From Veillonella sp. 3891 (lineage in GTDB: Bacteria > Bacillota > Negativicutes > Veillonellales > Veillonellaceae), in the NCBI RefSeq assembly GCF_003992315.1, contig NZ_RQVE01000006.1:48530-112529 (forward strand): a DNA stretch of 64,000 nt, written 5' to 3'. Positions within the stretch are counted from its first letter, which is position 1. Every line of letters begins with the position of its first letter. Under the pieces are notes generated by a model. It had not been told where the DNA came from. It saw nothing but the letters and a program-made list of their open reading frames with translations, and made no database searches. Shown piece after piece: positions 36,734-46,040 of the stretch. A program made the translations under genes and the position numbers.

Positions 36734-38917
36734 ATGATTCCGGATTTTAGAAATATTCCTTTTACAGCTGCTAGCCCAAAAGCATCCGATTTCGATGCAT
36801 GGAAAGAGCAATTGCAAGCTGAAACTGGCAAATCTTATGATGACAACTTCATTCGTACTATGGAACAAATCGATGTGGGTCCTGTGTATGATTCCTCTAT
36901 TTATGATCAATGTAACCATTTACAATACGTAGCGGGTATTCCTCCGTATCTTCGTGGACCATATGGTACTATGTATGTACAACGTCCTTGGACAGTACGT
37001 CAGTACGCTGGTTTCTCCACAGCGGAAGAATCCAATGCCTTTTACCGTCGTAACTTAGCGGCTGGTCAAAAAGGTTTGTCTATCGCCTTCGACTTGGCTA
37101 CTCACCGTGGCTATGACTCCGACCATCCTCGTGTAGTAGGTGACGTTGGTAAAGCCGGCGTTGCGGTAGACTCCATCTTGGATATGGAGATCTTGTTCTC
37201 TGGTATCCCATTGGATCAAATGTCTGTATCTATGACAATGAATGGTGCCGTATTACCAGTTATGGCCTTCTATATCTTAGCTGGTGAAGAACAAGGCGTA
37301 GATAAATCTGTTATGGCAGGTACAATCCAAAATGATATCTTGAAAGAGTTCATGGTGCGTAATACTTACATTTATCCACCAGCAGCATCTATGCGTATCA
37401 TTGGTGATATCTTTGCGTATACATCTAAATACATGCCTAAATTTAATAGTATTTCTATCTCTGGTTACCACATGCAAGAAGCAGGTGCCACAGCAGATAT
37501 CGAATTAGGTTACACATTGGCGGATGGTTTGGAATACTTGCGTACTGGTGTGGCAGCGGGTCTTACCGTTGACCAATTCGCACCACGCTTATCCTTCTTC
37601 TGGGCGATGGGTAAAAACTACTTCATGGAAATCGCTAAAATGCGTGCAGGCCGTATGTTATGGGCTAAGATTGTTAAATCCTTTGGTCCGAAAAATGTTA
37701 AATCTATGGCATTGCGTACACATTCCCAAACATCTGGTTGGTCTTTAACAGAACAAGATCCATTCAATAACATCACTCGTACATGTATCGAAGCGATGGC
37801 AGCAGCCTTGGGTCATACACAATCCTTGCATACGAATGCTCTTGACGAAGCGATTGCCTTGCCTACAGACTTCTCGGCCCGTATTGCTCGTAATACGCAA
37901 TTGTATATCCAAGATGAAACTAATGTATGTAAAGTTATCGACCCATGGGGCGGTTCTTACTATGTAGAATTCTTGACTAACCAATTGATCCGTAAAGCAT
38001 GGGCTCATATCCAAGAAGTTGAAGCCTTGGGTGGTATGTCTAAAGCGATTGATACAGGTCTTCCAAAAATGCGTATCGAAGAAGCGGCAGCTCGTCGCCA
38101 AGCGCACATTGACTCCGGCAGTGAAAAAATTGTCGGTGTTAACTACTTGCGCCTTGATAAAGAAGATCCATTAGATATCTTAGAAGTTGATAATACAGCT
38201 GTACGTTTGGCACAGATCGAACGATTGAAAACATTGCGTGCTAATCGTGATAACGATAAAGTACGCAGCTGTTTGGATGCCATTACAAAAGCGATGGAAA
38301 CAGGAGAAGGAAACTTGCTTGAATTAGCCGTAGAAGCAGCTCGTGCTCGTGCCTCTAAAGGTGAAATCTCTGATGCGGTAGAAAAAGTATGTGGCCGTCA
38401 TAAAGCGATTATTCGCTCTATTTCTGGTGTATACAGCAGCGAATTCAGCGATGATGATGTGATCACAGAAGTACGTAGCATGACTGAAAAATTTGAAGAA
38501 AAACATGGTCGCCGTCCTCGTATTTTCGTAGCGAAAATGGGTCAAGATGGTCATGACCGTGGAGCTAAGGTAATTTCTACAGCCTTCGCAGATATGGGCT
38601 ATGATGTAGATATCGGACCTTTATTCCAAACTCCAGAAGAAGCAGCGAAAGATGCCGTAGATAATGACGTACATATCGTGGGTATGAGTTCCTTAGCAGC
38701 AGGGCACAAAACATTGATGCCTCAATTATGTGAAGAGCTTAAAAAATTAGGCCGTGAAGATATTATGGTTGTTATCGGTGGCGTTATCCCAGCTCAAGAT
38801 TATGATTATCTCTATGAGCATGGTGCAGCAGCGATCTTCGGACCTGGTACAATCATTCCAGTATGTGCTAAAAAAGTTCTCGAATTGTTAGAAGAACGTC
38901 TAGAAGAGGAAGAATAA
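36734..38917 (+). CDS. mutB: Methylmalonyl-CoA mutase large (MutB) subunit
   Basis: A 727-residue catalytic subunit with barrel and cobalamin domains fused. Substrate-channel segment: '[23 protein letters not shown]'. '[16 protein letters not shown]', '[21 protein letters not shown]' and '[17 protein letters not shown]' match MutB. The B12 ligand motif D-G-H-D-R-G is at about residue 604-609. The ATG directly follows the mutA stop; the ribosome site (AAAGGA) lies inside mutA, so the two are co-translated. It interconverts succinyl-CoA and methylmalonyl-CoA, like the split mutase at 17.8-19.9 kb. Confidence 0.96.
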   Translation: MIPDFRNIPFTAASPKASDFDAWKEQLQAETGKSYDDNFIRTMEQIDVGPVYDSSIYDQCNHLQYVAGIPPYLRGPYGTMYVQRPWTVRQYAGFSTAEESNAFYRRNLAAGQKGLSIAFDLATHRGYDSDHPRVVGDVGKAGVAVDSILDMEILFSGIPLDQMSVSMTMNGAVLPVMAFYILAGEEQGVDKSVMAGTIQNDILKEFMVRNTYIYPPAASMRIIGDIFAYTSKYMPKFNSISISGYHMQEAGATADIELGYTLADGLEYLRTGVAAGLTVDQFAPRLSFFWAMGKNYFMEIAKMRAGRMLWAKIVKSFGPKNVKSMALRTHSQTSGWSLTEQDPFNNITRTCIEAMAAALGHTQSLHTNALDEAIALPTDFSARIARNTQLYIQDETNVCKVIDPWGGSYYVEFLTNQLIRKAWAHIQEVEALGGMSKAIDTGLPKMRIEEAAARRQAHIDSGSEKIVGVNYLRLDKEDPLDILEVDNTAVRLAQIERLKTLRANRDNDKVRSCLDAITKAMETGEGNLLELAVEAARARASKGEISDAVEKVCGRHKAIIRSISGVYSSEFSDDDVITEVRSMTEKFEEKHGRRPRIFVAKMGQDGHDRGAKVISTAFADMGYDVDIGPLFQTPEEAAKDAVDNDVHIVGMSSLAAGHKTLMPQLCEELKKLGREDIMVVIGGVIPAQDYDYLYEHGAAAIFGPGTIIPVCAKKVLELLEERLEEEE

Positions 38918-38960
38918 TCTATAGTAGATTGTTCTATACTTAAACATAAGTAAGACATGA

Positions 38961-39009
38961 CACGTAGTCAGTGCCTCGTGCTACTTTGTAGCTGGCTACT
39001 GATTGCGTG
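38961..39009 (+). repeat. Intercistronic hairpin before the second MeaB gene
   Basis: A long stem pairs CACGTAGTCAGTGCC (38961-38975) with 38994-39009, allowing wobble pairs and one bulge. An apical GCTAC/GTAGC stem (38980-38984 with 38988-38992) stacks on it. No compact T-run follows. It mirrors the hairpin before the first MeaB gene. Confidence 0.65.
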
Positions 39010-39045
39010 TTTGTCATATTCGAATCGGTGAAAGGAGGGTGTCTT

Positions 39046-40230
39046 ATGAGTGATGATACCTATAAGCCTTCTTGGGTTCCTGAGGAGAAAGATGATAAAT
39101 TTGCATGCCGCGTCATGCGTGGCGTGGACGGTGGTCATGATGGGATGGATGCACATACGAATGCGCCACAAAAACCGGTAGCTCCTAAGGTAGTAAAACG
39201 GAAAAAATTGACCGTCGATGACTATGTAGAAGGGGTACTGGCGGGTAATCGGATGATTTTATCCCGTGCCATCACATTAATTGAAAGTAATGCAGCAGCA
39301 CATTTTGAAATGGCGCAACAAGTCATTCAGCGCTTGTTACCGTATACAGGTAAATCCACTCGTGTAGGGATAACAGGGGTACCTGGGGCTGGTAAATCTA
39401 CCTTAATTGAAGCGCTAGGAACAAAACTATGTCAAAATGGTCATAAAGTAGCGGTTCTTGCGGTTGACCCATCTAGTACTGTGACCGGTGGATCTATCCT
39501 TGGAGATAAGACTCGGATGGAACAACTTTCACGGGAGCCGAATGCATTCATTCGCCCATCCCCATCGGGGGGTACCTTGGGCGGTTTGACCCGTAAAAGT
39601 AGAGAAACCTTACTTCTATGTGAAGCAGCAGGGTATGATACAATCCTGGTAGAAACTGTAGGGGTAGGTCAAAGTGAAACTACAGTGCGTTCTATGGTAG
39701 ACTTCTTCTTACTAGTTGTCTTGACTGGTGCTGGCGATGAATTGCAAGGTATGAAAAAAGGTGTTATGGAATTAGCAGATGCTATTGTAGTCAATAAGGC
39801 CGACGGAGATAACTTGCAACGTGCCAAAGTAACACGCCAAGAATATGAACGTATTTTATGGTTCATTCGAGATGCCACAGAACAATGGACAACCCATGCG
39901 TACACATGTTCTGCCTACACTGGGGACGGCATCATGGAATTGTGGCAAGGTGTGATTGAAAAATTCATGGAACAATGTAAAGGCAATGGAGTGCTACAAG
40001 CACGTCGCCGTGACCAAACTTTATCGTGGGTATATTCCATGGTGGAAGAGCATTTACAAAACTTGTTCTATCGGGCACCAGAAATTGTATCTTGCCGTGG
40101 AGGTATTGAAGATGCAGTTATTGAGGGACGTTTAACGCCTACATTAGCAGTACAACAATTTATTAATACATTTACACAAACAGCCTTGGGAGACCAAGCT
40201 AAAAATGTTCCGTTATTTGAACTGAAATAA
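39046..40230 (+). CDS. MeaB-type GTPase with N-terminal extension
   Basis: A 394-residue MeaB/ArgK-family GTPase, about 80 residues longer than the MeaB at 19964. The extra part is N-terminal: charged, with Pro/Lys-rich 'KPVAPKVVKRKK' before the conserved helical region. The GTPase core has 'GVPGAGKSTLIEALG' (Walker A), 'DPSSTVTGGSILGDKTRM', 'RPSPSGGTLGGL', 'ETVGVGQSE' and 'NKADGD'. It probably serves the MutA/MutB enzyme encoded just upstream. AAAGGAGG precedes the ATG at 39046; an in-frame start at 39007 lies in the hairpin. A terminator follows. Confidence 0.9.
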   Translation: MSDDTYKPSWVPEEKDDKFACRVMRGVDGGHDGMDAHTNAPQKPVAPKVVKRKKLTVDDYVEGVLAGNRMILSRAITLIESNAAAHFEMAQQVIQRLLPYTGKSTRVGITGVPGAGKSTLIEALGTKLCQNGHKVAVLAVDPSSTVTGGSILGDKTRMEQLSREPNAFIRPSPSGGTLGGLTRKSRETLLLCEAAGYDTILVETVGVGQSETTVRSMVDFFLLVVLTGAGDELQGMKKGVMELADAIVVNKADGDNLQRAKVTRQEYERILWFIRDATEQWTTHAYTCSAYTGDGIMELWQGVIEKFMEQCKGNGVLQARRRDQTLSWVYSMVEEHLQNLFYRAPEIVSCRGGIEDAVIEGRLTPTLAVQQFINTFTQTALGDQAKNVPLFELK

Positions 40231-40234
40231 CATA

Positions 40235-40265
40235 GAAACAGGAGGGGAAACTCTCCTGTTTTCTG
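40235..40265 (+). terminator. Terminator of the mutAB-meaB operon
   Basis: AAACAGGAG (40236-40244) pairs with CTCCTGTTT (40253-40261), followed by T residues. Confidence 0.75.
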
Positions 40266-40456
40266 CTATTGTGGTCAAAATCCTAGTAGTTTTTTGGGTA
40301 TATGGATTTTGAAAGATATAATATGAAAAATATATAATAAAAATCTACATGTGTGACAAATGTAACATAAAAATGACATAAATGTATATTCTAAGTGGAT
40401 GCGTAAAATTTTACTAGAACTTAAAAGAATAGGAAAATAAATGGCATATTTATTTA

Positions 40457-40485
40457 TTTTCACAAGTCTGAATATTTGTTATAAT
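40457..40485 (+). promoter_or_regulatory. Promoter of the hydrogenase gene (extended -10)
   Basis: TATAAT at 40480-40485 preceded by TGT (extended -10), with a weak TTTTCA at 40457-40462 and a 17-base spacer. The rest of the 40266-40545 gap is AT-rich and shows nothing else. Confidence 0.5.
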
Positions 40486-40545
40486 ATGACGGAAAGTTAA
40501 TGAATACATAACTAGTATTGTTTACACTATGTGAGGTGCATAATA

Positions 40546-41988
40546 ATGAGTTTCGAAAGTCGATTCCAACATCTTGATCGCCGTGCCCCTATTGCTGAGG
40601 ATAATGTGGCGATTATTCATGATTTAGAAAAATGTAAGAACTGTACTCTATGTCGTAAAGCATGTGCTGACACTATGAGCGTACTTGACTATTATGATTT
40701 GGAAGCAACAGGAGATAATCCTATTTGTATCCAATGTGGTCAATGTGCGGTAATTTGCCCATTTGGTGCAATGTACGAACGTACAGAATTAGATAAAGTA
40801 AAAGAAGCTATTGCAGATCCTGATAAAATCGTGGTTATCCAAACGGCTCCAGCCGTTCGCGTATCTATCGGTGAAGAATTCGGATTTGAACCTGGTACTT
40901 ACCAAGAAGGCAAAATGATTGCAGCCCTTCGTTCCTTGGGCGCAGACTATGTAGTAGATACTAACTTCGGTGCTGACTTAACCATTATGGAAGAAGCAAG
41001 CGAATTATTAGAACGTAAATTACATGGTACAGGTCCATTGCCACAGTTCACTAGCTGTTGTCCAGCATGGGTAAAATTCTGTGAAACATTCTTCCCAGAA
41101 TACGTATCCCATATCTCTTCCGCTCGTAGCTGTATCGCTATGGAATCTGCTATGGTCAAAACATATTTTGCCAAAAATATGAACATTGATCCTAAGAAAA
41201 TTGTATCCGTATCTGTAGCTCCATGTACTGCTAAAAAAGCAGAAATTCGTCGTCCGGAGCAAAATAACGCATCTCGTTACACTGGCGAAGATTTGGGTCC
41301 AGATACAGACATCTGTATTACAACACGTGAATTTGCACAATGGATTCGTGAGGCTGAATTAGATTTCGCAGCCCTAGAAGATTCTGCATACGATAAATTT
41401 ATCGGTGCTGCGACTGGTGGCGGGGTTATCTTCGGTAATACTGGTGGTGTTATGGAAGCAGCGATGCGTGCATCCTACAAATTCATCACTGGTGACGAAC
41501 CATCTCCAGCTCCACTTCTTAACTTAACAGATGTGCGTGGTATGGACGGTGTGAAAGAAGCTACTGTAGAAATCGGTGGACATACCATCAACGTGGCTGT
41601 GTGCCATGGTGGTAAAAACATCCGTGAATTCTTGAACGAATTGAAAGAATCTGGTAAAACATATGATTTCATCGAAATGATGGCATGCCCAGGTGGCTGT
41701 ATCGGCGGTGGTGGACAACCACGTGCAAAATTACCAGTGGCAAATAAAGTAAAAGGTGAGCGTATCGATGGTCTTTATAATTGGGATTCCAACATGAAGC
41801 TTCGTTCTTCCTATGAAAACCCTGAAATTAAAGATGCTTATGCTAATTTCTTGGAAAAACCATTAGGGCATATTGCTCATGAGTTGTTACATACTACCTA
41901 TGTAGATCGTAGTGGTGATTTGGGAGCTCGTAAAGACGTGACTCCTGAAACATGTCCAACATCTCCAAAATTTAAAAAGCCGGAATAA
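40546..41988 (+). CDS. [FeFe] hydrogenase, monomeric
   Basis: A 480-residue hydrogenase expected to make H2 from reduced ferredoxin. Two N-terminal [4Fe-4S] motifs are C30-x2-C33-x2-C36-x3-C40 and C61-x2-C64-x2-C67-x3-C71. The H-cluster motifs are 'TSCCPAW', 'APCTAKKAEI' and 'MACPGGCIGGGGQP'. The C-terminal 'HELLHTTY' is the small-subunit-like tail. GAGGTG precedes the ATG at 40546. No maturase genes are in this window. H2 production is known in Veillonella. It is a single-gene unit with its own promoter and terminator. Confidence 0.93.
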   Translation: MSFESRFQHLDRRAPIAEDNVAIIHDLEKCKNCTLCRKACADTMSVLDYYDLEATGDNPICIQCGQCAVICPFGAMYERTELDKVKEAIADPDKIVVIQTAPAVRVSIGEEFGFEPGTYQEGKMIAALRSLGADYVVDTNFGADLTIMEEASELLERKLHGTGPLPQFTSCCPAWVKFCETFFPEYVSHISSARSCIAMESAMVKTYFAKNMNIDPKKIVSVSVAPCTAKKAEIRRPEQNNASRYTGEDLGPDTDICITTREFAQWIREAELDFAALEDSAYDKFIGAATGGGVIFGNTGGVMEAAMRASYKFITGDEPSPAPLLNLTDVRGMDGVKEATVEIGGHTINVAVCHGGKNIREFLNELKESGKTYDFIEMMACPGGCIGGGGQPRAKLPVANKVKGERIDGLYNWDSNMKLRSSYENPEIKDAYANFLEKPLGHIAHELLHTTYVDRSGDLGARKDVTPETCPTSPKFKKPE

Positions 41989-42096
41989 TTTAGTTAGTAA
42001 CTTCAACTCCGGTGAGTCAGCGAATGTGTAAGTTGGTTTGCTGCTGAACGAAGTTATTATATAGTCATCTAAGCATGACAACATACTGCAAGACGA

Positions 42097-42136
42097 AAAG
42101 ACTCTTATGGGGATCATCCCATAGGAGTCTTTTCTA
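42097..42136 (+). terminator. Terminator after the hydrogenase gene
   Basis: A 16-position stem (42097-42112 with 42118-42133), with one wobble or mismatch and A-rich and T-rich flanks. Confidence 0.8.
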
Positions 42137-42175
42137 TTCTATTCCATTTTGGGACGGTTCATGCTTAGGCAAAGG

Positions 42176-42381
42176 GAAGAGCGGAACATATGTCATACTC
42201 TCCTTGTAGCCTGGGGGATACTCTTATCAATGGAAAAGCGGAACATATACCTTCACAAACGGTATTTCATAATGTTTGTTCAGGCACATGTTCCGCTTTT
42301 CTAGGTTAGCTTAATTTAGACATAGTACACACAGGCTACCATTGGTAATGTTTGTTTAGGCACATGTTCCGCTCTTCTGGG
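42176..42381. repeat. Two nested pairs of inverted repeats
   Basis: The outer pair is GAAGAGCGGAACAT (42176-42189) with ATGTTCCGCTCTTC (42364-42377). The inner pair is GAAAAGCGGAACAT (42233-42246) with ATGTTCCGCTTTTC (42288-42301). Each arm matches its partner perfectly, including the position where the two pairs differ. The right-hand arms sit in a 35-base direct repeat (42271-42305 and 42347-42381, three differences). No gene lies in the 42137-42614 gap. Confidence 0.85.
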
Positions 42382-42614
42382 ATTATCTAATGTAGTGGAT
42401 CATCACAAAGATGCTCTACGAATGAGGGCAATTATAGGTTTGGCTCATGTAGAGGAAATAGCCGCCCCCCAAGGTAATCTAGGGAACAATCTTAGGAAAA
42501 TGGATAGTAGTTATGATAGAATGTAAATAAATACTGTTGGACATATTAGTTGGCATAATTGGTAATGTTACTGCATTTAGAGTGATGATATCTGATTGAA
42601 ACTGTGAGGTGTTA

Positions 42615-43475
42615 ATGAAGGTTGTTAAGATAATTCTGACGGTTTGTGGCATGTTGTTATTGCTCTGTTCTATTCTTGTTGGGGGCATATTTTATATGCT
42701 TAGTAATGATGTTGTGCATGGCTTTCAGTATTATAAGGTGGAAGATACACATACTTGGGATGATAAAAATTGGACTTTAATTTTAGTTAGGAATCGAGAT
42801 AATGCGACTGTTTTACAGTCAGTGTTAGATTATTACAGTGAGGATGATAATGAGGTCTTAGTGGTAACGCTTGATGGATATTATATTTTTCTGGGTGAAA
42901 CCTTAGTGTATTCCGAAACATATGATAGGGGCTATTCTGAAAGAATGTGGACAAAGGAGTATTCTGCTGAACGAGGTGAGATGTTACTTTCAAAATATAG
43001 GAAACAGAGTTGGGAAAAGTGGATGAAGGAATATTCAGACCAAACAATTGCTAGTGAAGATATAGTATCAGAGTTATCCTATCTACCTTTCAGATATGAT
43101 GGAGTGTTAATGGATATAACGCAGCATTATTTATTAGTATATCCAGGATATATAAAGGTTCAATCTAAATATATGTATGTATATACTCAGGTTGGCATTC
43201 TGATTATAGATTTGAAACAGAAACAAATATATACCATTGAAGATAAGAATTTCCCTTTTTCTAGTAAAGAAAGGATTATGAATTACAATGAATTTGTACA
43301 TGTGATTAATACTAGTACAGAAGTTAGAAATCATGATTATCAGAGACCTAGCATTTTTAATACCATATATGTACATAATATAGATGAGATCCCTGTTTCA
43401 TCTCAGGTGGTATATAATTTTTATGTTGAGGCAGTCAAAAAGGTTAAGGAAAAACGTGGAGAAGTAGTGCAATAG
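42615..43475 (+). CDS. Unknown membrane-anchored protein
   Basis: A 286-residue protein not assigned to a family. The ATG at 42615 follows GAGG by five bases; a GTG at 42609 is an alternative. Residues about 4-26 form one N-terminal membrane helix, and the rest is soluble, rich in Tyr, Asp and Glu, and probably outside the cell. Codon use is clearly more AT-rich than in the neighbouring metabolic genes (for example TTA, AAT, GAT, ATA), which suggests acquired or weakly expressed DNA. It follows the nested inverted repeats and precedes another unknown gene. Confidence 0.6.
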   Translation: MKVVKIILTVCGMLLLLCSILVGGIFYMLSNDVVHGFQYYKVEDTHTWDDKNWTLILVRNRDNATVLQSVLDYYSEDDNEVLVVTLDGYYIFLGETLVYSETYDRGYSERMWTKEYSAERGEMLLSKYRKQSWEKWMKEYSDQTIASEDIVSELSYLPFRYDGVLMDITQHYLLVYPGYIKVQSKYMYVYTQVGILIIDLKQKQIYTIEDKNFPFSSKERIMNYNEFVHVINTSTEVRNHDYQRPSIFNTIYVHNIDEIPVSSQVVYNFYVEAVKKVKEKRGEVVQ

Positions 43476-43532
43476 TTTGAGTACGGTAAAGATGATTTAA
43501 AATATACTCTTAGATTCAAGAGACTAGAATAA

Positions 43533-43575
43533 TTGGGGAACTTTTTTAGAAAAGTTGAGTGAAAAAGTTCTCCAA
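43533..43575. repeat. Large 14-bp hairpin between two unknown genes
   Basis: TTGGGGAACTTTTT (43533-43546) pairs with AAAAAGTTCTCCAA (43562-43575), with one G-T wobble. There is no T-run after it on +; the T-rich part is in the stem itself. It may be a weak terminator or an RNA stability element. Confidence 0.55.
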
Positions 43576-43638
43576 TGTTAGAATACTTTCAGAAATAAGA
43601 GCAGTAGTGTATATGGTATACATAGAGGTGAAAGCGAT

Positions 43639-44265
43639 TTGATAGATCAAAGGTATATAGAACGTAGGAAATTTCCTATATTGGCGATGATACAGGTTGA
43701 GAGATATATAGATGATTATTATGGACGGATAGAGGGGATTAAGCTAATAGTAGATCCTGTAACAGTGATGGATAATCTTCTTATTAAAATTGTGGAAGAT
43801 AGGCCTAATCAGAAACAATGCGTGTATAGTTTTTATGCTAATCATATAAACATAGCAAGGGCTGATGCGATGATTCTTCATGAAATGTATTGGGATAAAG
43901 CGACTGATATACATACCTTGCGGAATGATAGCGCGTTGAGGAATCATGTACGAAAGGTAGGTCATGGAGAAGGCCTACCTACGATTACAGATTCTTTTTA
44001 TAAAATTGATGCGGATAAAATACAAAAGGTTTATGATATAGCTACTATGTTGATTCACCAAATGTCAGTAGATGAAAAGCACGAGGAGGCCGAAGTAAAG
44101 CGGTTTTATGTAGAAGTATTTCAATCTACTAATTCTGGATATCTATCAGGTGGGGCTTGGATTACACATAGTATTTTAGAAAAGATATATAAGGATACAG
44201 GTTGGGAAGAAATAAAAGGCAAGGAGCTGACACTTGATGAGCTTATATGTATTCAATCAATGTAA
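43639..44265 (+). CDS. Unknown cytoplasmic protein
   Basis: A 208-residue protein with no recognised family. The likely start is TTG (43639), seven bases after GAGGTGA; the next in-frame ATG would remove the first 16 residues. There is no signal or membrane segment; it is a mix of helices rich in Asp, Ile, Lys and Tyr. AT-rich codon use is like the preceding unknown gene. A 'RNHVRKVGHGEGLPTITDSFY' segment is distinctive but unassigned. It lies 163 bases after the previous gene, separated by a hairpin. Confidence 0.55.
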   Translation: MIDQRYIERRKFPILAMIQVERYIDDYYGRIEGIKLIVDPVTVMDNLLIKIVEDRPNQKQCVYSFYANHINIARADAMILHEMYWDKATDIHTLRNDSALRNHVRKVGHGEGLPTITDSFYKIDADKIQKVYDIATMLIHQMSVDEKHEEAEVKRFYVEVFQSTNSGYLSGGAWITHSILEKIYKDTGWEEIKGKELTLDELICIQSM

Positions 44266-44369
44266 GGTTTTACAGATCATGATTTAGAAACTTACTTGAA
44301 AAGAACTTCTTGCCAATATTAGAATAGAATACACGTTTAGAATCTACCCCATCTTTTAATCTCGTACTC

Positions 44370-44398
44370 TTGTACATTTTCCGTGTTGGGTGTATAAT
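44370..44398 (+). promoter_or_regulatory. Promoter of ilvE
   Basis: TTGTAC (44370-44375), a 17-base spacer and TATAAT (44393-44398). A leader of about 100 bases precedes the ilvE start. Confidence 0.65.
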
Positions 44399-44501
44399 AG
44401 TTTTTATCTAAAATACAAATCAGTAAATATTCATATGATGTGAAAAAGGAAAATGCACTGATGCATAGGCTTTCACGGGTATGGAATAGTAGGAGGACAG
44501 T

Positions 44502-45521
44502 ATGGCAAAGATTGATATGAACAATTTAGATTTTAGTTATAAAGAAACGCCATTCCGTTATGTGTCTAATTTCAAAGATGGTCAATGGGATGAAGGCGGT
44601 TTAACGGGTGAGGCGAATATTGTCCTCAATGAATGTGCTGGTGTATTCCAATATGCGCAAACGATTTTTGAAGGTTTGAAAGCGTATTACACAAAAGATG
44701 GTCACATTGTGTGTTTCCGTCCTGATTTAAATGCTGAGCGCATGTATGATTCTGCGAAATACCTTGTGATGCAACCATTTCCAACAGATCGTTTTATTGA
44801 GGCTGTAAAAGAAGTGGTAAAAGCAAACCAAGAGTTTGTGCCTCCACATAGCACAGGTGGTAGTTTGTATCTTCGTCCATTCTTGATGGGTACTAACAGT
44901 GTTATCGGTGTAAAACCGGCAGATGAGTTCCAATTCCGTATTTTCGGTACTCCTGTAGGGGATTATTTTAAAGGCGGTGTAAAACCGTTAAAAATCCAAA
45001 TTTCCGATTTTGACCGTGCAGCGCCACATGGTACTGGTCACATCAAAGCAGGCTTGAACTATGCAATGAGCTTGCATGCCTTAGAAGCAGCGCATGAAGC
45101 AGGGTATGCAGAAAATATGTATTTGGATCCCCGAACTCGTACAAAAGTAGAAGAAACTGGTGGAGCGAACTTTATTTTCATTACGAAAGATGGCAAATTA
45201 GTAACGCCTAAATCCGATAGTATTCTTCCATCCATCACACGTCGTTCCTTGATGTATGTGGCTGAACATTATTTGGGCATGACTGTAGAACATCGTGAAG
45301 TGTACAGAGAAGAATTGAAAGACTTTGCTGAATGTGGTCTTTGCGGTACAGCGGCTGTTATTTCTCCTGTGGGAATGGTACATTCCAAAGAAGAAGATAT
45401 CTTCTTCCCAAGCGGCATGGATGAAATGGGGCCAACATTAACAAAATTACGCGAAACATTACTTGGCATTCAACATGGTGAAATCGAAGCACCAGAAGGC
45501 TGGATTGTTCGCATCGTATAA
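44502..45521 (+). CDS. ilvE: Branched-chain amino-acid aminotransferase
   Basis: A 339-residue class IV PLP aminotransferase that makes or degrades leucine, isoleucine and valine using glutamate/2-oxoglutarate. Lys182 in 'GTGHIKAGLNYA' is the PLP lysine. 'QTIFEGLKAY', 'YLRPFLMGT', 'EETGGANFIFI' and 'AECGLCGTAAVISPVG' are as in the long bacterial IlvE group. GGAGGA precedes the ATG. It is a single gene with its own promoter, followed by a hairpin. The amino donor role links it loosely to gltB downstream. Confidence 0.93.
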   Translation: MAKIDMNNLDFSYKETPFRYVSNFKDGQWDEGGLTGEANIVLNECAGVFQYAQTIFEGLKAYYTKDGHIVCFRPDLNAERMYDSAKYLVMQPFPTDRFIEAVKEVVKANQEFVPPHSTGGSLYLRPFLMGTNSVIGVKPADEFQFRIFGTPVGDYFKGGVKPLKIQISDFDRAAPHGTGHIKAGLNYAMSLHALEAAHEAGYAENMYLDPRTRTKVEETGGANFIFITKDGKLVTPKSDSILPSITRRSLMYVAEHYLGMTVEHREVYREELKDFAECGLCGTAAVISPVGMVHSKEEDIFFPSGMDEMGPTLTKLRETLLGIQHGEIEAPEGWIVRIV

Positions 45522-45543
45522 TAGAATACTTTTACAATGACGT

Positions 45544-45582
45544 AAACGCATGGTTATCTTAGGGTAGCTGTGCGTTTTCTTG
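45544..45582 (+). terminator. Terminator after ilvE
   Basis: AAACGCA (45544-45550) pairs with TGCGTTT (45571-45577) around an inner imperfect stem, followed by TTCTT. Confidence 0.65.
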
Positions 45583-45762
45583 CATAGTAGACATATATGG
45601 CGGTGTAGATGAAAATAATCTTGAAAGAAGCTGTGAATGTAAATATATAAATTTATTAAGAGTGGATATGTGATACAGGTGTACTATATAAATTTGGAAA
45701 TGTAGAGTAAGAAATAAGAGATGGATCATTTAAAGAATACATGTATACATAATGGATATGTA

Positions 45763-45791
45763 TTGAAAAATAGTATAATTTTTGCTACTAT
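45763..45791 (+). promoter_or_regulatory. Candidate promoter of gltB
   Basis: TTGAAA (45763-45768), a 17-base spacer and TACTAT (45786-45791). A 14-base palindrome TATTCTATAGAATA (about 45807-45820) lies just downstream and may be an operator. The 250-base leader to the gltB start shows no other gene. Confidence 0.5.
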
Positions 45792-46040
45792 AATATACAG
45801 TTCTATATTCTATAGAATAATAACTATATTTTATGACTACTATGAAATGTAGTGAATGATTATCACAAGAGGCCAATCCTGTATAGAGGGAGCGTATAGT
45901 AGATGAATGTTGGTATAACATTTAGCAGGACTATGGCGAAGTACAGTCGATTGACAGATGGATATAGGACTTTTAGTATATGTATACCTAGTGTTAAGTA
46001 CGCTAGTGTAGTGATAGAGAGCCTACAGGAGGAGAGGGTT

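Noticed and set aside
42176..42381. CRISPR array
   Set aside because: Only two copies of each arm, arranged as inverted pairs with unequal spacing; no regular repeat-spacer pattern and no cas genes.
45903..46040. N-terminal extension of gltB
   Set aside because: No ribosome site at 45903, and the glutaminase Cys would be far from the N-terminus; the ATG at 46041 follows a strong ribosome site and leaves a normal 31-residue propeptide.
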